Shown here: positions 24,419 through 32,405 of the stretch, one piece after another
How the letters are laid out: each line of letters starts with the position of its first letter
How positions within the stretch are numbered: the stretch's first letter is position 1
Assembly: GCA_017449925.1 (NCBI GenBank)
Contig: JAFSYO010000146.1
Location: forward strand, 1-62,413
Reading direction: 5' to 3'
Length of the DNA: 62,413 nt
Origin: Stomatobaculum sp.
Lineage (GTDB): Bacteria; Bacillota_A; Clostridia; Lachnospirales; Lachnospiraceae
The notes under the pieces: generated by a model
Database searches by the model: none
What the model saw: the letters and a program-made list of their open reading frames with translations, nothing else
What the model was told of the DNA's origin: nothing
Translations under genes and position numbers: made by a program

Positions 24419-26464
24419 ATGAATACAGAGGCGTTTTTCAGCGATACAAGTGAGAATTACTGCTTTCCGGCAGAACCGGATCCGGGTGAAACAGTACGGG
24501 TCCGGTTCCGTGTGTCCAGAGAGGACCATGTGAACGTGGAATTCGTCGCCGCGGATTCAGGCGAATCCATTCCTATGTTCACTGTGGGTGCAGACCGTTA
24601 TTTCCGATACTTTGAAATTCAGTTCGAGGTGGGAGATGAACCGGTCCTCTGGTACTTCCGGATCTCCGACCGGGTGTCGGAATGCTTTTACGACGCATCA
24701 GGCGTCATGACAACACACAGTTCCGAGTATCCTTTCCGGCTGTATCCCGGTTTTCATACACCGGACTGGGCCAAGGGAGCTGTCATGTACCAGATCTTCG
24801 TGGACCGTTTCTGCCGCGGCAGACGTGACAACGACGTTCTGGACGACGAATATATCTATATCGGCCTTCCGGTCAGGCATATCGAAGACTGGAACGAGAA
24901 CCCCTCTACGTTTGATGTGGGCTATTTCTACGGCGGCGATCTGTCAGGTGTGCAGAAAAAACTGGACTACCTCAGGGACCTCGGGGTCGAGGTGATCTAT
25001 TTCAATCCGATCTTTGTTTCCCCGTCGAACCATAAATACGATACGCAGGACTACGAACATATCGATCCTCATCTGACGATCATCGTAAACGATGAAGGTG
25101 AGGTCCTGCCGCGGGGCGCTGTCAACAACGAAATGGCGACAAAATATATCTGCCGCACGACAGACCGGGAGAATCTGGAAGCCAGCGACCGTTTCTTTGC
25201 CAACTTTATCCGGGAAGCTCATGAAAAGGGAATGAAAGTGATTCTGGACGGCGTTTTCAATCACTGCGGTTCTTTTAATAAGTGGATGGACCGCGAGAAG
25301 ATCTACAGCCGTTCCGGAAAGTATGCGCCGGGGGCGTTTGAGAGCGCGGACAGTCCCTATCGCAGCTACTTTGAGTTTTCGAGAAATGACTACAGCGACT
25401 GGCCGGATAACAAAAGCTACGATGGATGGTGGGATAACGACACCCTTCCGAAACTGAACTACGAGGCCAGCGAAAGACTGGTGAATACCATCCTGGGCAT
25501 CGGCAGGAAATGGCTGATGCCGCCCTACAGAGTGGACGGCTGGCGTCTGGACGTGGCGGCGGACCTGGGGCACTCATCTCATTTTAATCACAGCTTCTGG
25601 GCGCGTTTCCGGCAGATGGTGAAGTCGGTGAATCCTGACGCCCTGATCCTGGCGGAGCATTACGGCAATCCTGCTCCCTGGCTGAATGGAAAAGAGTGGG
25701 ACAGCATCATGAATTATGATGCTTTCATGGAGCCGGTCAGCTGGTTCCTGACGGGAATGGAAAAACATTCCGACCGCAGCGACCCCTCTCTCCGCGGAGA
25801 CGGCAAACGTTTCTGGGAGATGATGCGCTTCAACATGGCAAAGCTTCCCATGCCGTCCCTTCTGGTGGCAATGAACGAGCTTTCCAACCATGATCACTCC
25901 CGTTTCCTGACCCGGACCAATCATGTGACGGGCCGTCTGCAGACCATGGGGTCTTTCGCGGCGGAGGAAGGCGTGAACTACGCAGTGATGCGCCAGGCGG
26001 TGGTGATGCAGATGACCTGGCCGGGAGCGCCTACCATCTACTATGGAGACGAATCCGGTGTCTGCGGCTGGACGGATCCTGACAGCAGACGTACGTATCC
26101 CTGGGGCAGAGAAAATCACGAACTCCAGGATTTCCACCGGTATATGTGCCGCATTCATCAGGCTTTTGACGCCTGCCGGAGGGGCTCTCTGGTCCCGCTT
26201 CTGATGCAGGAGGACCTGGTCAGTTACGGCAGAGTGCTGTACGAAGAAAAGATCATCGTTTTCGTCTATACGGGAGAAGAGGAAAAGATCCTGGACCTGC
26301 CGGTGTGGCGGCTGGGCATCCGTGAGTATGACAACGTCAGAAGACTGATACTTACCACAGACTCCAATTACAACGTGGGAGTGGCGGAATACGCTGTACA
26401 GAACGGCATTCTGTCCCTCCGGATCAAGAAGAATTCAGCGGGAGTATTTGCCGCGCAGGAATAA
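24419..26464 (+). CDS. GH13 neopullulanase/maltogenic amylase-like glycosidase
   Basis: The product (about 681 residues) has an N-terminal Ig-like domain, a TIM barrel from MYQIFVDRFCRG near residue 123 and a C-terminal beta domain. The catalytic Asp is in GWRLDVAAD, the Glu in LAEHYGN, and the third acid in ELSNHDHSRF. It should hydrolyse alpha-1,4 links of maltodextrin or pullulan in the cytoplasm, as there is no signal peptide. A GTG at 24389 overlaps the ftsH stop and would add ten residues; the ATG at 24419 is preferred from how the domain begins, but neither start has a strong Shine-Dalgarno. A second GH13 gene lies at 51.2 kb. Confidence 0.9.
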   Translation: MNTEAFFSDTSENYCFPAEPDPGETVRVRFRVSREDHVNVEFVAADSGESIPMFTVGADRYFRYFEIQFEVGDEPVLWYFRISDRVSECFYDASGVMTTHSSEYPFRLYPGFHTPDWAKGAVMYQIFVDRFCRGRRDNDVLDDEYIYIGLPVRHIEDWNENPSTFDVGYFYGGDLSGVQKKLDYLRDLGVEVIYFNPIFVSPSNHKYDTQDYEHIDPHLTIIVNDEGEVLPRGAVNNEMATKYICRTTDRENLEASDRFFANFIREAHEKGMKVILDGVFNHCGSFNKWMDREKIYSRSGKYAPGAFESADSPYRSYFEFSRNDYSDWPDNKSYDGWWDNDTLPKLNYEASERLVNTILGIGRKWLMPPYRVDGWRLDVAADLGHSSHFNHSFWARFRQMVKSVNPDALILAEHYGNPAPWLNGKEWDSIMNYDAFMEPVSWFLTGMEKHSDRSDPSLRGDGKRFWEMMRFNMAKLPMPSLLVAMNELSNHDHSRFLTRTNHVTGRLQTMGSFAAEEGVNYAVMRQAVVMQMTWPGAPTIYYGDESGVCGWTDPDSRRTYPWGRENHELQDFHRYMCRIHQAFDACRRGSLVPLLMQEDLVSYGRVLYEEKIIVFVYTGEEEKILDLPVWRLGIREYDNVRRLILTTDSNYNVGVAEYAVQNGILSLRIKKNSAGVFAAQE

Positions 26465-26472
26465 ACAAAACC

Positions 26473-26501
26473 TTGCAAGCCTGAAAGAAATATTGTATTA
26501 T
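26473..26501 (+). promoter_or_regulatory. Promoter of tRNA-Arg
   Basis: TTGCAA (26473-26478), 17 bp, TATTAT (26496-26501), about 45 bp before the mature tRNA. Between them and the tRNA an AACGGATAT core is repeated (near 26517 and 26540). Confidence 0.7.
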
Positions 26502-26548
26502 ATGGTTTGTTCGTAAAACGGATATAGATTTGTCCGCGAAACGGATAT

Positions 26549-26622
26549 GTGTTCGTAGCGCAGCTGGATAGCGTGTCAGACTCCGACTCTGAAGGTCGCG
26601 GGTTCGAATCCCGCCGGACACA
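26549..26622 (+). tRNA. tRNA-Arg (anticodon CCG)
   Basis: A 74-nt cloverleaf can be drawn. Acceptor arms are GTGTTCG and CGGACAC with discriminator A. The D-loop holds AGCTGGATA. The anticodon stem TCAGA/TCTGA encloses loop CTCCGAC with anticodon CCG, and the T arm is GCGGG-TTCGAAT-CCCGC. CCA is not encoded. It reads CGG codons, which suits a GC-rich genome. Confidence 0.95.
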
Positions 26623-26633
26623 GGAAAAATAAA

Positions 26634-26677
26634 CCGCAGAACTAAGCTCTGGAAGGCATAGTTCTGCGGTTGTTTTT
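26634..26677 (+). terminator. Terminator of tRNA-Arg
   Basis: CCGCAGAACTA (26634-26644) pairs with TAGTTCTGCGG (26659-26669), then TTGTTTTTGT. Confidence 0.88.
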
Positions 26678-26695
26678 GTGAGGCGTCATCTGTTT

Positions 26696-27859
26696 TCATG
26701 AACCGTAAAAATCAAACATCAGCAGAGCTTCAGAAAGGCTCATGCGGGTATAGTAATTCTTCAGGTCGATCCCGCAGATCTCCCGGATGCTCTCCAGACG
26801 GTTCAGGAGGGTGTGGCGGTGGATGAACAGGCGCTCCGCGGCCCGGGAAGTATTGCCGTTTTCGGTAAGGAATACCCGCAAGGTATCCACGTATTCTGTC
26901 TTCTTTGTCCTGTCGCGGGAGAGCAGGCGTTCCAGAGACTGATCCTGGGAAAGGCGGCCCCGGCAGCTGCGGTATACGATGCCGTGGTTGCTGACGAAAT
27001 TGTAATCTTCATAGGAGCAGGACCCGCGTTTTGCTCCGATCAGGCGGAGCAGTGAAATACACTGCAGGGCTTTCTGCATTGCCTGGGGAAGATCGCGTTC
27101 AGATCCTGCCCTTTCGGCGCCCGCATAAAGATTGATCCCGCTTTCTTCCGAGATGGAAGTGATCATCGCCTGCAGATCGTAAAGGAGAGAGTTCAGGGCG
27201 CGGCTGTCATCAGACAGGAAAAGAATACAGGCCTGGCCGCCGGGACGGATCTCCGGGACAGACTGCTCCATCCGGCCGCAGAGCAGGGAGGAAAGACGGC
27301 GCACTGCCTCATTGATCTGCAGGGCGTTCATAGCGGAGGAGTTCACCGGAGTGATACAGACCAGACAGCCGGAATTCCTTCGGGTGAATCCAAGGCCTGT
27401 TTCGGCGTTCAGGCGGCTGGTCAGGGCTTTCAGAAAACGGTCGGTATCAAAACCGCTGAAAGGGAGACTGCCTGTATCGGAAGCGATCTCTGAGATCAGA
27501 GTGTGAAGAAGATCCGAGAAAGAATAATCCGGAGGAATGTACAGGACAGGAAGTCCCAGAAGGTCCGCATCCTTCAGGATGTATGCCGGGATCTGGTCAA
27601 TGTAGTAGCCGGGCTGTATCATGATGCCGGCAGTCCCCCGGTCTTTCAGGCGGCGGATCAGATTTGTGTAGGAAGCGCTGTCATCCAGGCCGTAGCCGGT
27701 GGTGATCAGGAGTTCTCCGGCTTTTACGCTTTCCGTGGTGTCCAGGATCTCCATGATGTTGACCCAGGAGACAATGTTTGAGCTGAACTCCGCGCCCGCG
27801 CGGAGTTCCAATCCGGGGAAGAGGTTTCTGCCCAGGATATCATTGATCGTTAATGCCAT
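26696..27859 (-). CDS. PucR-family transcriptional regulator
   Basis: The 387-residue product has an N-terminal purine-catabolism PucR domain (MALTINDILGRNLF, VKAGELLITTGYG, GIMIQPGYYID) and a C-terminal PucR-type helix-turn-helix (ENGNTSRAAERLFIHRHTLLNRLESI near residues 335-360). Such activators respond to a small metabolite and control catabolic operons. It is divergent from the dehydrogenase/racemase cluster beginning at 28050, which it very likely regulates. AGGAGCAGG lies before the start at 27859. Confidence 0.9.
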   Translation of the reverse strand: MALTINDILGRNLFPGLELRAGAEFSSNIVSWVNIMEILDTTESVKAGELLITTGYGLDDSASYTNLIRRLKDRGTAGIMIQPGYYIDQIPAYILKDADLLGLPVLYIPPDYSFSDLLHTLISEIASDTGSLPFSGFDTDRFLKALTSRLNAETGLGFTRRNSGCLVCITPVNSSAMNALQINEAVRRLSSLLCGRMEQSVPEIRPGGQACILFLSDDSRALNSLLYDLQAMITSISEESGINLYAGAERAGSERDLPQAMQKALQCISLLRLIGAKRGSCSYEDYNFVSNHGIVYRSCRGRLSQDQSLERLLSRDRTKKTEYVDTLRVFLTENGNTSRAAERLFIHRHTLLNRLESIREICGIDLKNYYTRMSLSEALLMFDFYGS

Positions 27860-28049
27860 GGCTTTTACCTGCTCCTTTAAGATGATTTGACATTTTGTAT
27901 ATATCTTGATAATAGTCTAACGGATTATGTATATTTTGTCCAATAAATTGCCTTGATATATACATGTTTGTACATTGATTAATCGTAACTTTTATTATTT
28001 ACTGTATGATAAGAAAGAACGCGGAGTGACGCGGAGAAGGAGAGCAAAT
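27860..28049. promoter_or_regulatory. Divergent control region with 10-bp inverted repeat
   Basis: This AT-rich region separates pucR from the dehydrogenase cluster. TGTATATATC (27896-27905) recurs inverted as GATATATACA (27955-27964), and a partial copy TGTATAT lies between. TTGACA at 27887-27892 on the plus strand is followed by GATAAT at 15-bp spacing. On the minus strand TTGGAC followed by TTAGAC at 17 bp could serve pucR. The repeats are candidate PucR sites. Confidence 0.45.
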
Positions 28050-28409
28050 ATGAGAGTGGTGGAACATCCGATCCTGGAGGAACTGGATACCGGAAAAACA
28101 GTGACGATCTATTTCGACGGGAAACCGGTCCGGGCGCTGGAGGGAGAGCCTGTGGCCGCAGCGCTGATGAACGCCGGGATCCGTTCTTTCCGGCTGACAG
28201 CAAAAAACAAGGAAAAACGAGGTATTTTCTGTGCCATCGGAAGATGCACTGACTGCATGATGATCGTGGACGGGATCCCGAATACCCGGACGTGCGTCAC
28301 CAGAGTCCGGGACGGAATGAGAGTCCGGACGCAGGAAGGTTTAGGAGCCTTCATACCGGAGGAATTTGCCGCAGGGGAGGAACAGAAATTTGAAGATCAA
28401 AGAAACTGA
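28050..28409 (+). CDS. (2Fe-2S)-binding subunit of an amino-acid dehydrogenase
   Basis: The 119-residue product is a plant-type [2Fe-2S] ferredoxin domain like the N-terminus of sarcosine oxidase alpha or HcnA. It has DGKPVRALEGEPVAAALMNAG and the cluster cysteines CAIGRCTDCMMIVDG (about residues 63-77) with a fourth in RTCVTRV. It should pass electrons from the flavin subunits. The start at 28050 is chosen from AAGGAGA just before it; an open frame from 27975 is the promoter region. It overlaps the next gene by 20 bp, so the subunits are co-translated. Confidence 0.88.
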   Translation: MRVVEHPILEELDTGKTVTIYFDGKPVRALEGEPVAAALMNAGIRSFRLTAKNKEKRGIFCAIGRCTDCMMIVDGIPNTRTCVTRVRDGMRVRTQEGLGAFIPEEFAAGEEQKFEDQRN

Positions 28410-29523
28410 TATCGCGGTAGTCGGGGCCGGTTCCGCGGGACTGTCGGCGGCATGTCAGGCCGCGGCTGCAGGGGCGAAGGTCCTGGTCATCGACGAAAAC
28501 CATCTGCCCGGCGGGCAGCTGTTCAAACAGATCCATAAATTCTTCGGCTCCCGGGCCCATCAGGCCGGCACCAGGGGCTACATGATCGGAAGAGAACTTC
28601 TGAAAAGGGTGGAGGAGTCCGGCAGCGAAGTCTGGCTGGACACGGTGGTCTACGGTATGCAGAAGAACTGCTCCCTCGGAGTGATCCGGAACGGAGAGCA
28701 CTGGGTCGTAAAAGCGAAAAAAGTCATCGTGGCCACCGGCGCAAAGGAAAACTACATGGCATTTCCGGGCAGCACGCTTCCGGGAGTGATGGGGGCCGGC
28801 GCCGCCCAGACCATGATCAATGTGAACCGGGTGCTGCCGGGAGAGCGTATCCTGATGCTGGGAAGCGGGAACGTGGGCCTGATCGTGTCCTACCAGCTGA
28901 TGCAGGCCGGAGCAGAAGTCGTGGCGCTGGTGGAAGGCGCACCGATGATCGGCGGCTACGGCGTCCATGCGTCAAAGATCCGCAGAGCGGGTGTCCCCAT
29001 TTACCTTAGCCATACGATCCGCCGCGTGCTTGGTACGGACCAGGTCGAGGGAGTGGAGATCGTGGAGGTGGACAGCCGCTGGAATCCGGTCCCGGGAACG
29101 GAAAAGCATTTCGATGTGGATACCGTCTGTCTTGCTGTGGGGCTGAATCCCATGACAGAGCTCCTCTTTATGGCGGGATGCACCTTTGATTATATTGCTC
29201 CCTTCGGCGGACATGTGCCGCTGCACGATGAAAATATGGAGACCACGATCCCGGGACTCTACGCGGCAGGCGACGTCACCGGAGTGGAAGAGGCATCTTC
29301 CGCCATGGAGGAAGGAAACCTGGCGGGCGTTGCGGCAGCGGAGGCGCTGGGGCTTTTGTCCCCGGAGGCAGCCGCAGGAAAGAAGCAGGAGATCCGGGAA
29401 CGGCTGAACACTCTCCGGTCCGGACTTTTTGGAGAAAAAAGGCGTACTGCAAAGAACGACCTTTTGAAGGATATGACCATCTGGCAGGATAAGAACGGGA
29501 GGAAACAGGCATGGAAGGCGTAA
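28390..29523 (+). CDS. FAD/NAD(P)-binding oxidoreductase subunit (HcnB/sarcosine oxidase alpha-like)
   Basis: The 377-residue product starts at TTG 28390 with GGGGAGG upstream. The N-terminal dinucleotide-binding motif is VVGAGSAGLSAA (about residues 9-20), followed by VLVIDEN. A second GxGxxG, LGSGNVGLIVSYQL, lies near 160, and the flavin-binding C-terminal motif GLYAAGDVTGVEEA near 293. This matches the alpha subunit of HcnB-like or L-proline/D-hydroxyproline dehydrogenase complexes. Neighbouring genes supply the iron-sulfur and amino-acid oxidizing subunits. Confidence 0.88.
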   Translation: MKIKETDIAVVGAGSAGLSAACQAAAAGAKVLVIDENHLPGGQLFKQIHKFFGSRAHQAGTRGYMIGRELLKRVEESGSEVWLDTVVYGMQKNCSLGVIRNGEHWVVKAKKVIVATGAKENYMAFPGSTLPGVMGAGAAQTMINVNRVLPGERILMLGSGNVGLIVSYQLMQAGAEVVALVEGAPMIGGYGVHASKIRRAGVPIYLSHTIRRVLGTDQVEGVEIVEVDSRWNPVPGTEKHFDVDTVCLAVGLNPMTELLFMAGCTFDYIAPFGGHVPLHDENMETTIPGLYAAGDVTGVEEASSAMEEGNLAGVAAAEALGLLSPEAAAGKKQEIRERLNTLRSGLFGEKRRTAKNDLLKDMTIWQDKNGRKQAWKA

Positions 29524-30071
29524 GATATACCGGTATTCCCTCTGCTGCCGAACTTGCGGCATGTCCCGGCATCCCCTCCGAAGAGCGGATGAAAAAAGGC
29601 CGTGTGGCAGTGATCGAGTGCGTGCAGGAAATTCCCTGCAATCCCTGTGAAGGGATCTGCAGATTCGGAGCCATCAGGATCGGAGAACAGATCACGAATC
29701 TTCCGGTGCTGGACGAAGAAAAGTGCACCGGCTGCGGACAGTGCGTGGCGAACTGTCCCGGACTGGCGATCGTGGTGGTGAACAAGGCTTATTCTGAAAC
29801 AGAGGCTACAGTGGAATTCCCCTTTGAGTATCTGCCCCTTCCGGAAAAAGGAAGCGAGGTGGAGGCAGTGAACCGGGCTGGCGAGACCGTGTGCCGCGGA
29901 AGGGTCATTTCGGTGACAAAGCTTCCGGCATACGCAGGAACAGCAGTGGTCCGACTGGCGGTGCCCCTTAACCTGGCGGACGAAGTCCGGAGCATGAAGC
30001 GTCTGCCGCGGACCGGGCTGAAAACGGGGCCGGAGCCGTGGGTGAAAGACAGACCGGAGAAGGAGGCGTGA
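29511..30071 (+). CDS. 4Fe-4S ferredoxin-type subunit of the dehydrogenase complex
   Basis: The 186-residue product carries an N-terminal Cys group in VQEIPCNPCEGICRFGAI and a 4Fe-4S motif CTGCGQCVANCP around residues 73-84, sufficient for one or two clusters. A beta-rich C-terminal part follows. It begins inside the 3' end of the FAD subunit gene (13-bp overlap). In an anaerobe it may link the flavoenzyme to a low-potential carrier. Aerobic HcnABC-like complexes lack this subunit, so the arrangement is of interest. Confidence 0.83.
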   Translation: MEGVRYTGIPSAAELAACPGIPSEERMKKGRVAVIECVQEIPCNPCEGICRFGAIRIGEQITNLPVLDEEKCTGCGQCVANCPGLAIVVVNKAYSETEATVEFPFEYLPLPEKGSEVEAVNRAGETVCRGRVISVTKLPAYAGTAVVRLAVPLNLADEVRSMKRLPRTGLKTGPEPWVKDRPEKEA

Positions 30072-30075
30072 AGCA

Positions 30076-30357
30076 ATGGAACACAGCGAAGAACTGATCA
30101 TCTGCCGCTGTCAGGAGGTGACAGAGCAGGAAATACTGGACGCCATCCGGGACGGCGCGAATACTGTGGACGGCGTAAAACGGCGCACAAGAGCGTGTAT
30201 GGGCCTCTGCCAGGGCAAGACCTGCGGCCGCCTGGTCCAGCGTCTTGTGGCCAGGGAAACAGGGCAGAAACCGGACGATGTCTTCCTCCAGAAGAACCGT
30301 ATGCCGGCGCGGCCTCTGAAAATGGGAGATTTCTGCGGAGGGCAGGAGAATGTATGA
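30076..30357 (+). CDS. BFD-like [2Fe-2S]-binding protein
   Basis: The 93-residue product matches BFD-like [2Fe-2S] domains found at the C-terminus of NirB, CopZ and HcnB/OoxA-type subunits: ICRCQEVTEQEILDAI near residues 9-24 and RACMGLCQGKTCGRLV near 39-54. In related enzymes it is fused to the FAD alpha subunit; here it is a separate gene. It overlaps the next gene by 8 bp. Confidence 0.87.
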   Translation: MEHSEELIICRCQEVTEQEILDAIRDGANTVDGVKRRTRACMGLCQGKTCGRLVQRLVARETGQKPDDVFLQKNRMPARPLKMGDFCGGQENV

Positions 30358-31519
30358 TGTGATCATTATCGGCGGCGGTATCATCGGAAGTTCGGTCGCC
30401 TGGCAGTTATCCCGCAAAAAGAAGAAGGTACTGGTCATTGAACGAAACGACGTATGCAGCGGCTCTGCCGGCGCCACAGACGGCGTGGTGGGATATCACA
30501 CGAAGAAACCGGGCCTGCAGCTGGATCTGGCGGTGCAGTCCATTGAAATGTTCAGGACGCTGAACCGGGATCTGGAGACAGATGTGGAGTACGGTCTTGA
30601 AGCCGGCGGCATGCAGCCGGTGGAGGACAAAGAGCAGTGGGACATGCTGGCATCCATGGCGGAGGAACAGAGAAAATCCGGTGTGGACATCAGCATGATC
30701 ACCGCGAAGGAGGCGTGCGCCATCGAACCGAACCTGAATCCGGATATCTATGGCGCCCTCTGGTCTCCTACAGGCGGAAAAGTGAATCCCCTGGCCATGA
30801 CCTTCGGCTATGCTTCTGCGGCGAAGCGTCTTGGCGCGGTTTATCTTACACAGACAGAGGTGACGCACATCCTGACGGAGGGCGGAAGAGCAGTGGGCGT
30901 GAATACTTCCGCAGGGGAGTTCAGGGCGGAATACATCGTAAATGCCGCAGGAGCCTGGGCGGGAAAAGTCGCGGCCCTGGCGGGGATCGGCCTGCCCATC
31001 AAACCGAGAAAGGGACAGCTCCTGATCACGGAGCCCATCGGCCCCTTCCTCCGGGCCACAGTGCAGTGCGCGATGTACAATGTGATCAAATTCCGGCCGG
31101 AGACCATCAAGGATCCGACGGTGCTGAAGCTCGGGTCCTCCTTAAGCATCGAGCAGCAGGAGAGCGGCGGGCTGATCATCGGCGGGACCAGGGAATTTGT
31201 GGACTACGAGGAAGAAAATACTTTTGAGGCTGTTGAGACCATGGTGAAGCGGGCAGTGCGGTTCTTCCCCGCGCTGAAGGACGTCAGCATCATCCGCTGC
31301 TTCTCCGGTTTCCGGCCCTACACTCCGGACGGCCTCTCCATGATGGGAGAAGTCAGGACGCTGCCCGGCTTCTATATGGCCGCGGGGCATGAAGGAGACG
31401 GCATTGCGCTTTCACCGATCACAGGCCGCCTGATGGCGGAGCTGATCGCCGATGGAAAAACTTCCTACGACATAACACCCTTTAGTCCCAACAGATTCCT
31501 GAAAGAAGAGGCTTTATGA
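30350..31519 (+). CDS. FAD-dependent amino acid oxidoreductase (DAO family)
   Basis: The 389-residue product is the likely catalytic subunit. The FAD motif IIIGGGIIGSSVAWQLS is at residues 5-21, and the C-terminal AAGHEGDGIALSPITG segment is typical of glycine, sarcosine or D-amino acid oxidase relatives (HcnC, OoxB, D-hydroxyproline dehydrogenase beta). It should oxidize a secondary or D-amino acid to an imino acid. Substrate is unknown. Its stop codon overlaps the start of the racemase gene, tying racemization to oxidation. Confidence 0.88.
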   Translation: MYDVIIIGGGIIGSSVAWQLSRKKKKVLVIERNDVCSGSAGATDGVVGYHTKKPGLQLDLAVQSIEMFRTLNRDLETDVEYGLEAGGMQPVEDKEQWDMLASMAEEQRKSGVDISMITAKEACAIEPNLNPDIYGALWSPTGGKVNPLAMTFGYASAAKRLGAVYLTQTEVTHILTEGGRAVGVNTSAGEFRAEYIVNAAGAWAGKVAALAGIGLPIKPRKGQLLITEPIGPFLRATVQCAMYNVIKFRPETIKDPTVLKLGSSLSIEQQESGGLIIGGTREFVDYEEENTFEAVETMVKRAVRFFPALKDVSIIRCFSGFRPYTPDGLSMMGEVRTLPGFYMAAGHEGDGIALSPITGRLMAELIADGKTSYDITPFSPNRFLKEEAL

Positions 31520-32187
31520 CCGGTGCGCTTGGTATTCTGATGCTGGACACACATATTCCCAGGATCAAAGGGGATATCGGCAATCCGGAAAGCTTTTCCT
31601 TTCCAGTGAGGAAACTGACCATCCGGGGCGCTTCGCCGGAGCGGGTGGTCCTTGAGGCTGATCCATCCCTGCTGGAGCCCTTTCTTCAGGGTGCTGAGCA
31701 GCTGGAACGGGAGGGATGCGCAGCCATCACCACCAGCTGCGGTTTTCTCGCGATGTTCCAGAAGGAAATGGCTGCCCGTGTAAAGATCCCTGTCTTTACC
31801 TCGTCCCTCCTGCAGGTCCGGACAGCCTACGGGCTTCTGCCTGCAGGAAAGATCGTCGGGATCCTCACCGCCGACGGAGAAAGATTAGGGGAGCGCCATT
31901 TCAGAGGGGCCGGCATCGAGGATGTTCCGAAGGTCGTCTGCGGCATGGAAGGAACACACTTTCATGAGGTCTTTATCGGCGGCAGAGAGGATCTGGACCG
32001 GAAAAAAGCCGGAAAGGAACTGCTGGAAAGGGCCCTACGCATGACGAAAGATCATCCGGAGATCGGAGCGATCGTCTGTGAATGCACGAATATGCCTCCC
32101 TATACGGAGGAGCTGCGCCGGGTTTTGGACTGCCCGGTCTATGATATCCTGACGCTGGCAGAGTATATCATGCAGAGTGTCCGGTAA
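31516..32187 (+). CDS. Aspartate/glutamate/hydantoin racemase-family protein
   Basis: The 223-residue product has the two-cysteine layout of cofactor-independent racemases: TTSCGFLA near residues 73-80 and VCECTNMPP near 186-194. GRIVGILTADGE-type strands (KIVGILTADG) lie in the middle. It could convert an L-amino acid into the D-form used by the adjacent DAO-family enzyme, or act on a hydantoin-like compound. The 4-bp overlap and following terminator mark it as the last gene of the cluster. Confidence 0.83.
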   Translation: MTGALGILMLDTHIPRIKGDIGNPESFSFPVRKLTIRGASPERVVLEADPSLLEPFLQGAEQLEREGCAAITTSCGFLAMFQKEMAARVKIPVFTSSLLQVRTAYGLLPAGKIVGILTADGERLGERHFRGAGIEDVPKVVCGMEGTHFHEVFIGGREDLDRKKAGKELLERALRMTKDHPEIGAIVCECTNMPPYTEELRRVLDCPVYDILTLAEYIMQSVR

Positions 32188-32218
32188 GACCCGCAAAGGG
32201 TCATGTAAAATGATGAAG

Positions 32219-32260
32219 GACCGCACGGATTCCGAAAGGACCGTGTGGTCTTTTATTTAG
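32219..32260 (+). terminator. Terminator of the dehydrogenase/racemase operon
   Basis: GACCGCACGG (32219-32228) pairs with CCGTGTGGTC (32241-32250), then TTTTATTT. Confidence 0.88.
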
Positions 32261-32405
32261 TGTTAATATGTGGTTAAAAATATGATTAAAAATATGGAAA
32301 AATATGATGTTAAATGATAGTATAGATATATAATACGTTATGATAGTATTATATAGCTAATTAGTAATACCATATAATTATGCAGAACAATAAGCATGTA
32401 AAAAA
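32261..32405 (+). promoter_or_regulatory. Very AT-rich leader of the recombinase gene with short repeats
   Basis: This stretch is far more AT-rich than its surroundings. ATATAATAC recurs inverted as GTATTATAT after 9 bp (about 32330-32356), and ATGATAGTAT occurs twice as a direct repeat. This layout could be a core recombination site or simply a promoter. No Shine-Dalgarno of normal strength precedes the ATG at 32406. Confidence 0.4.
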
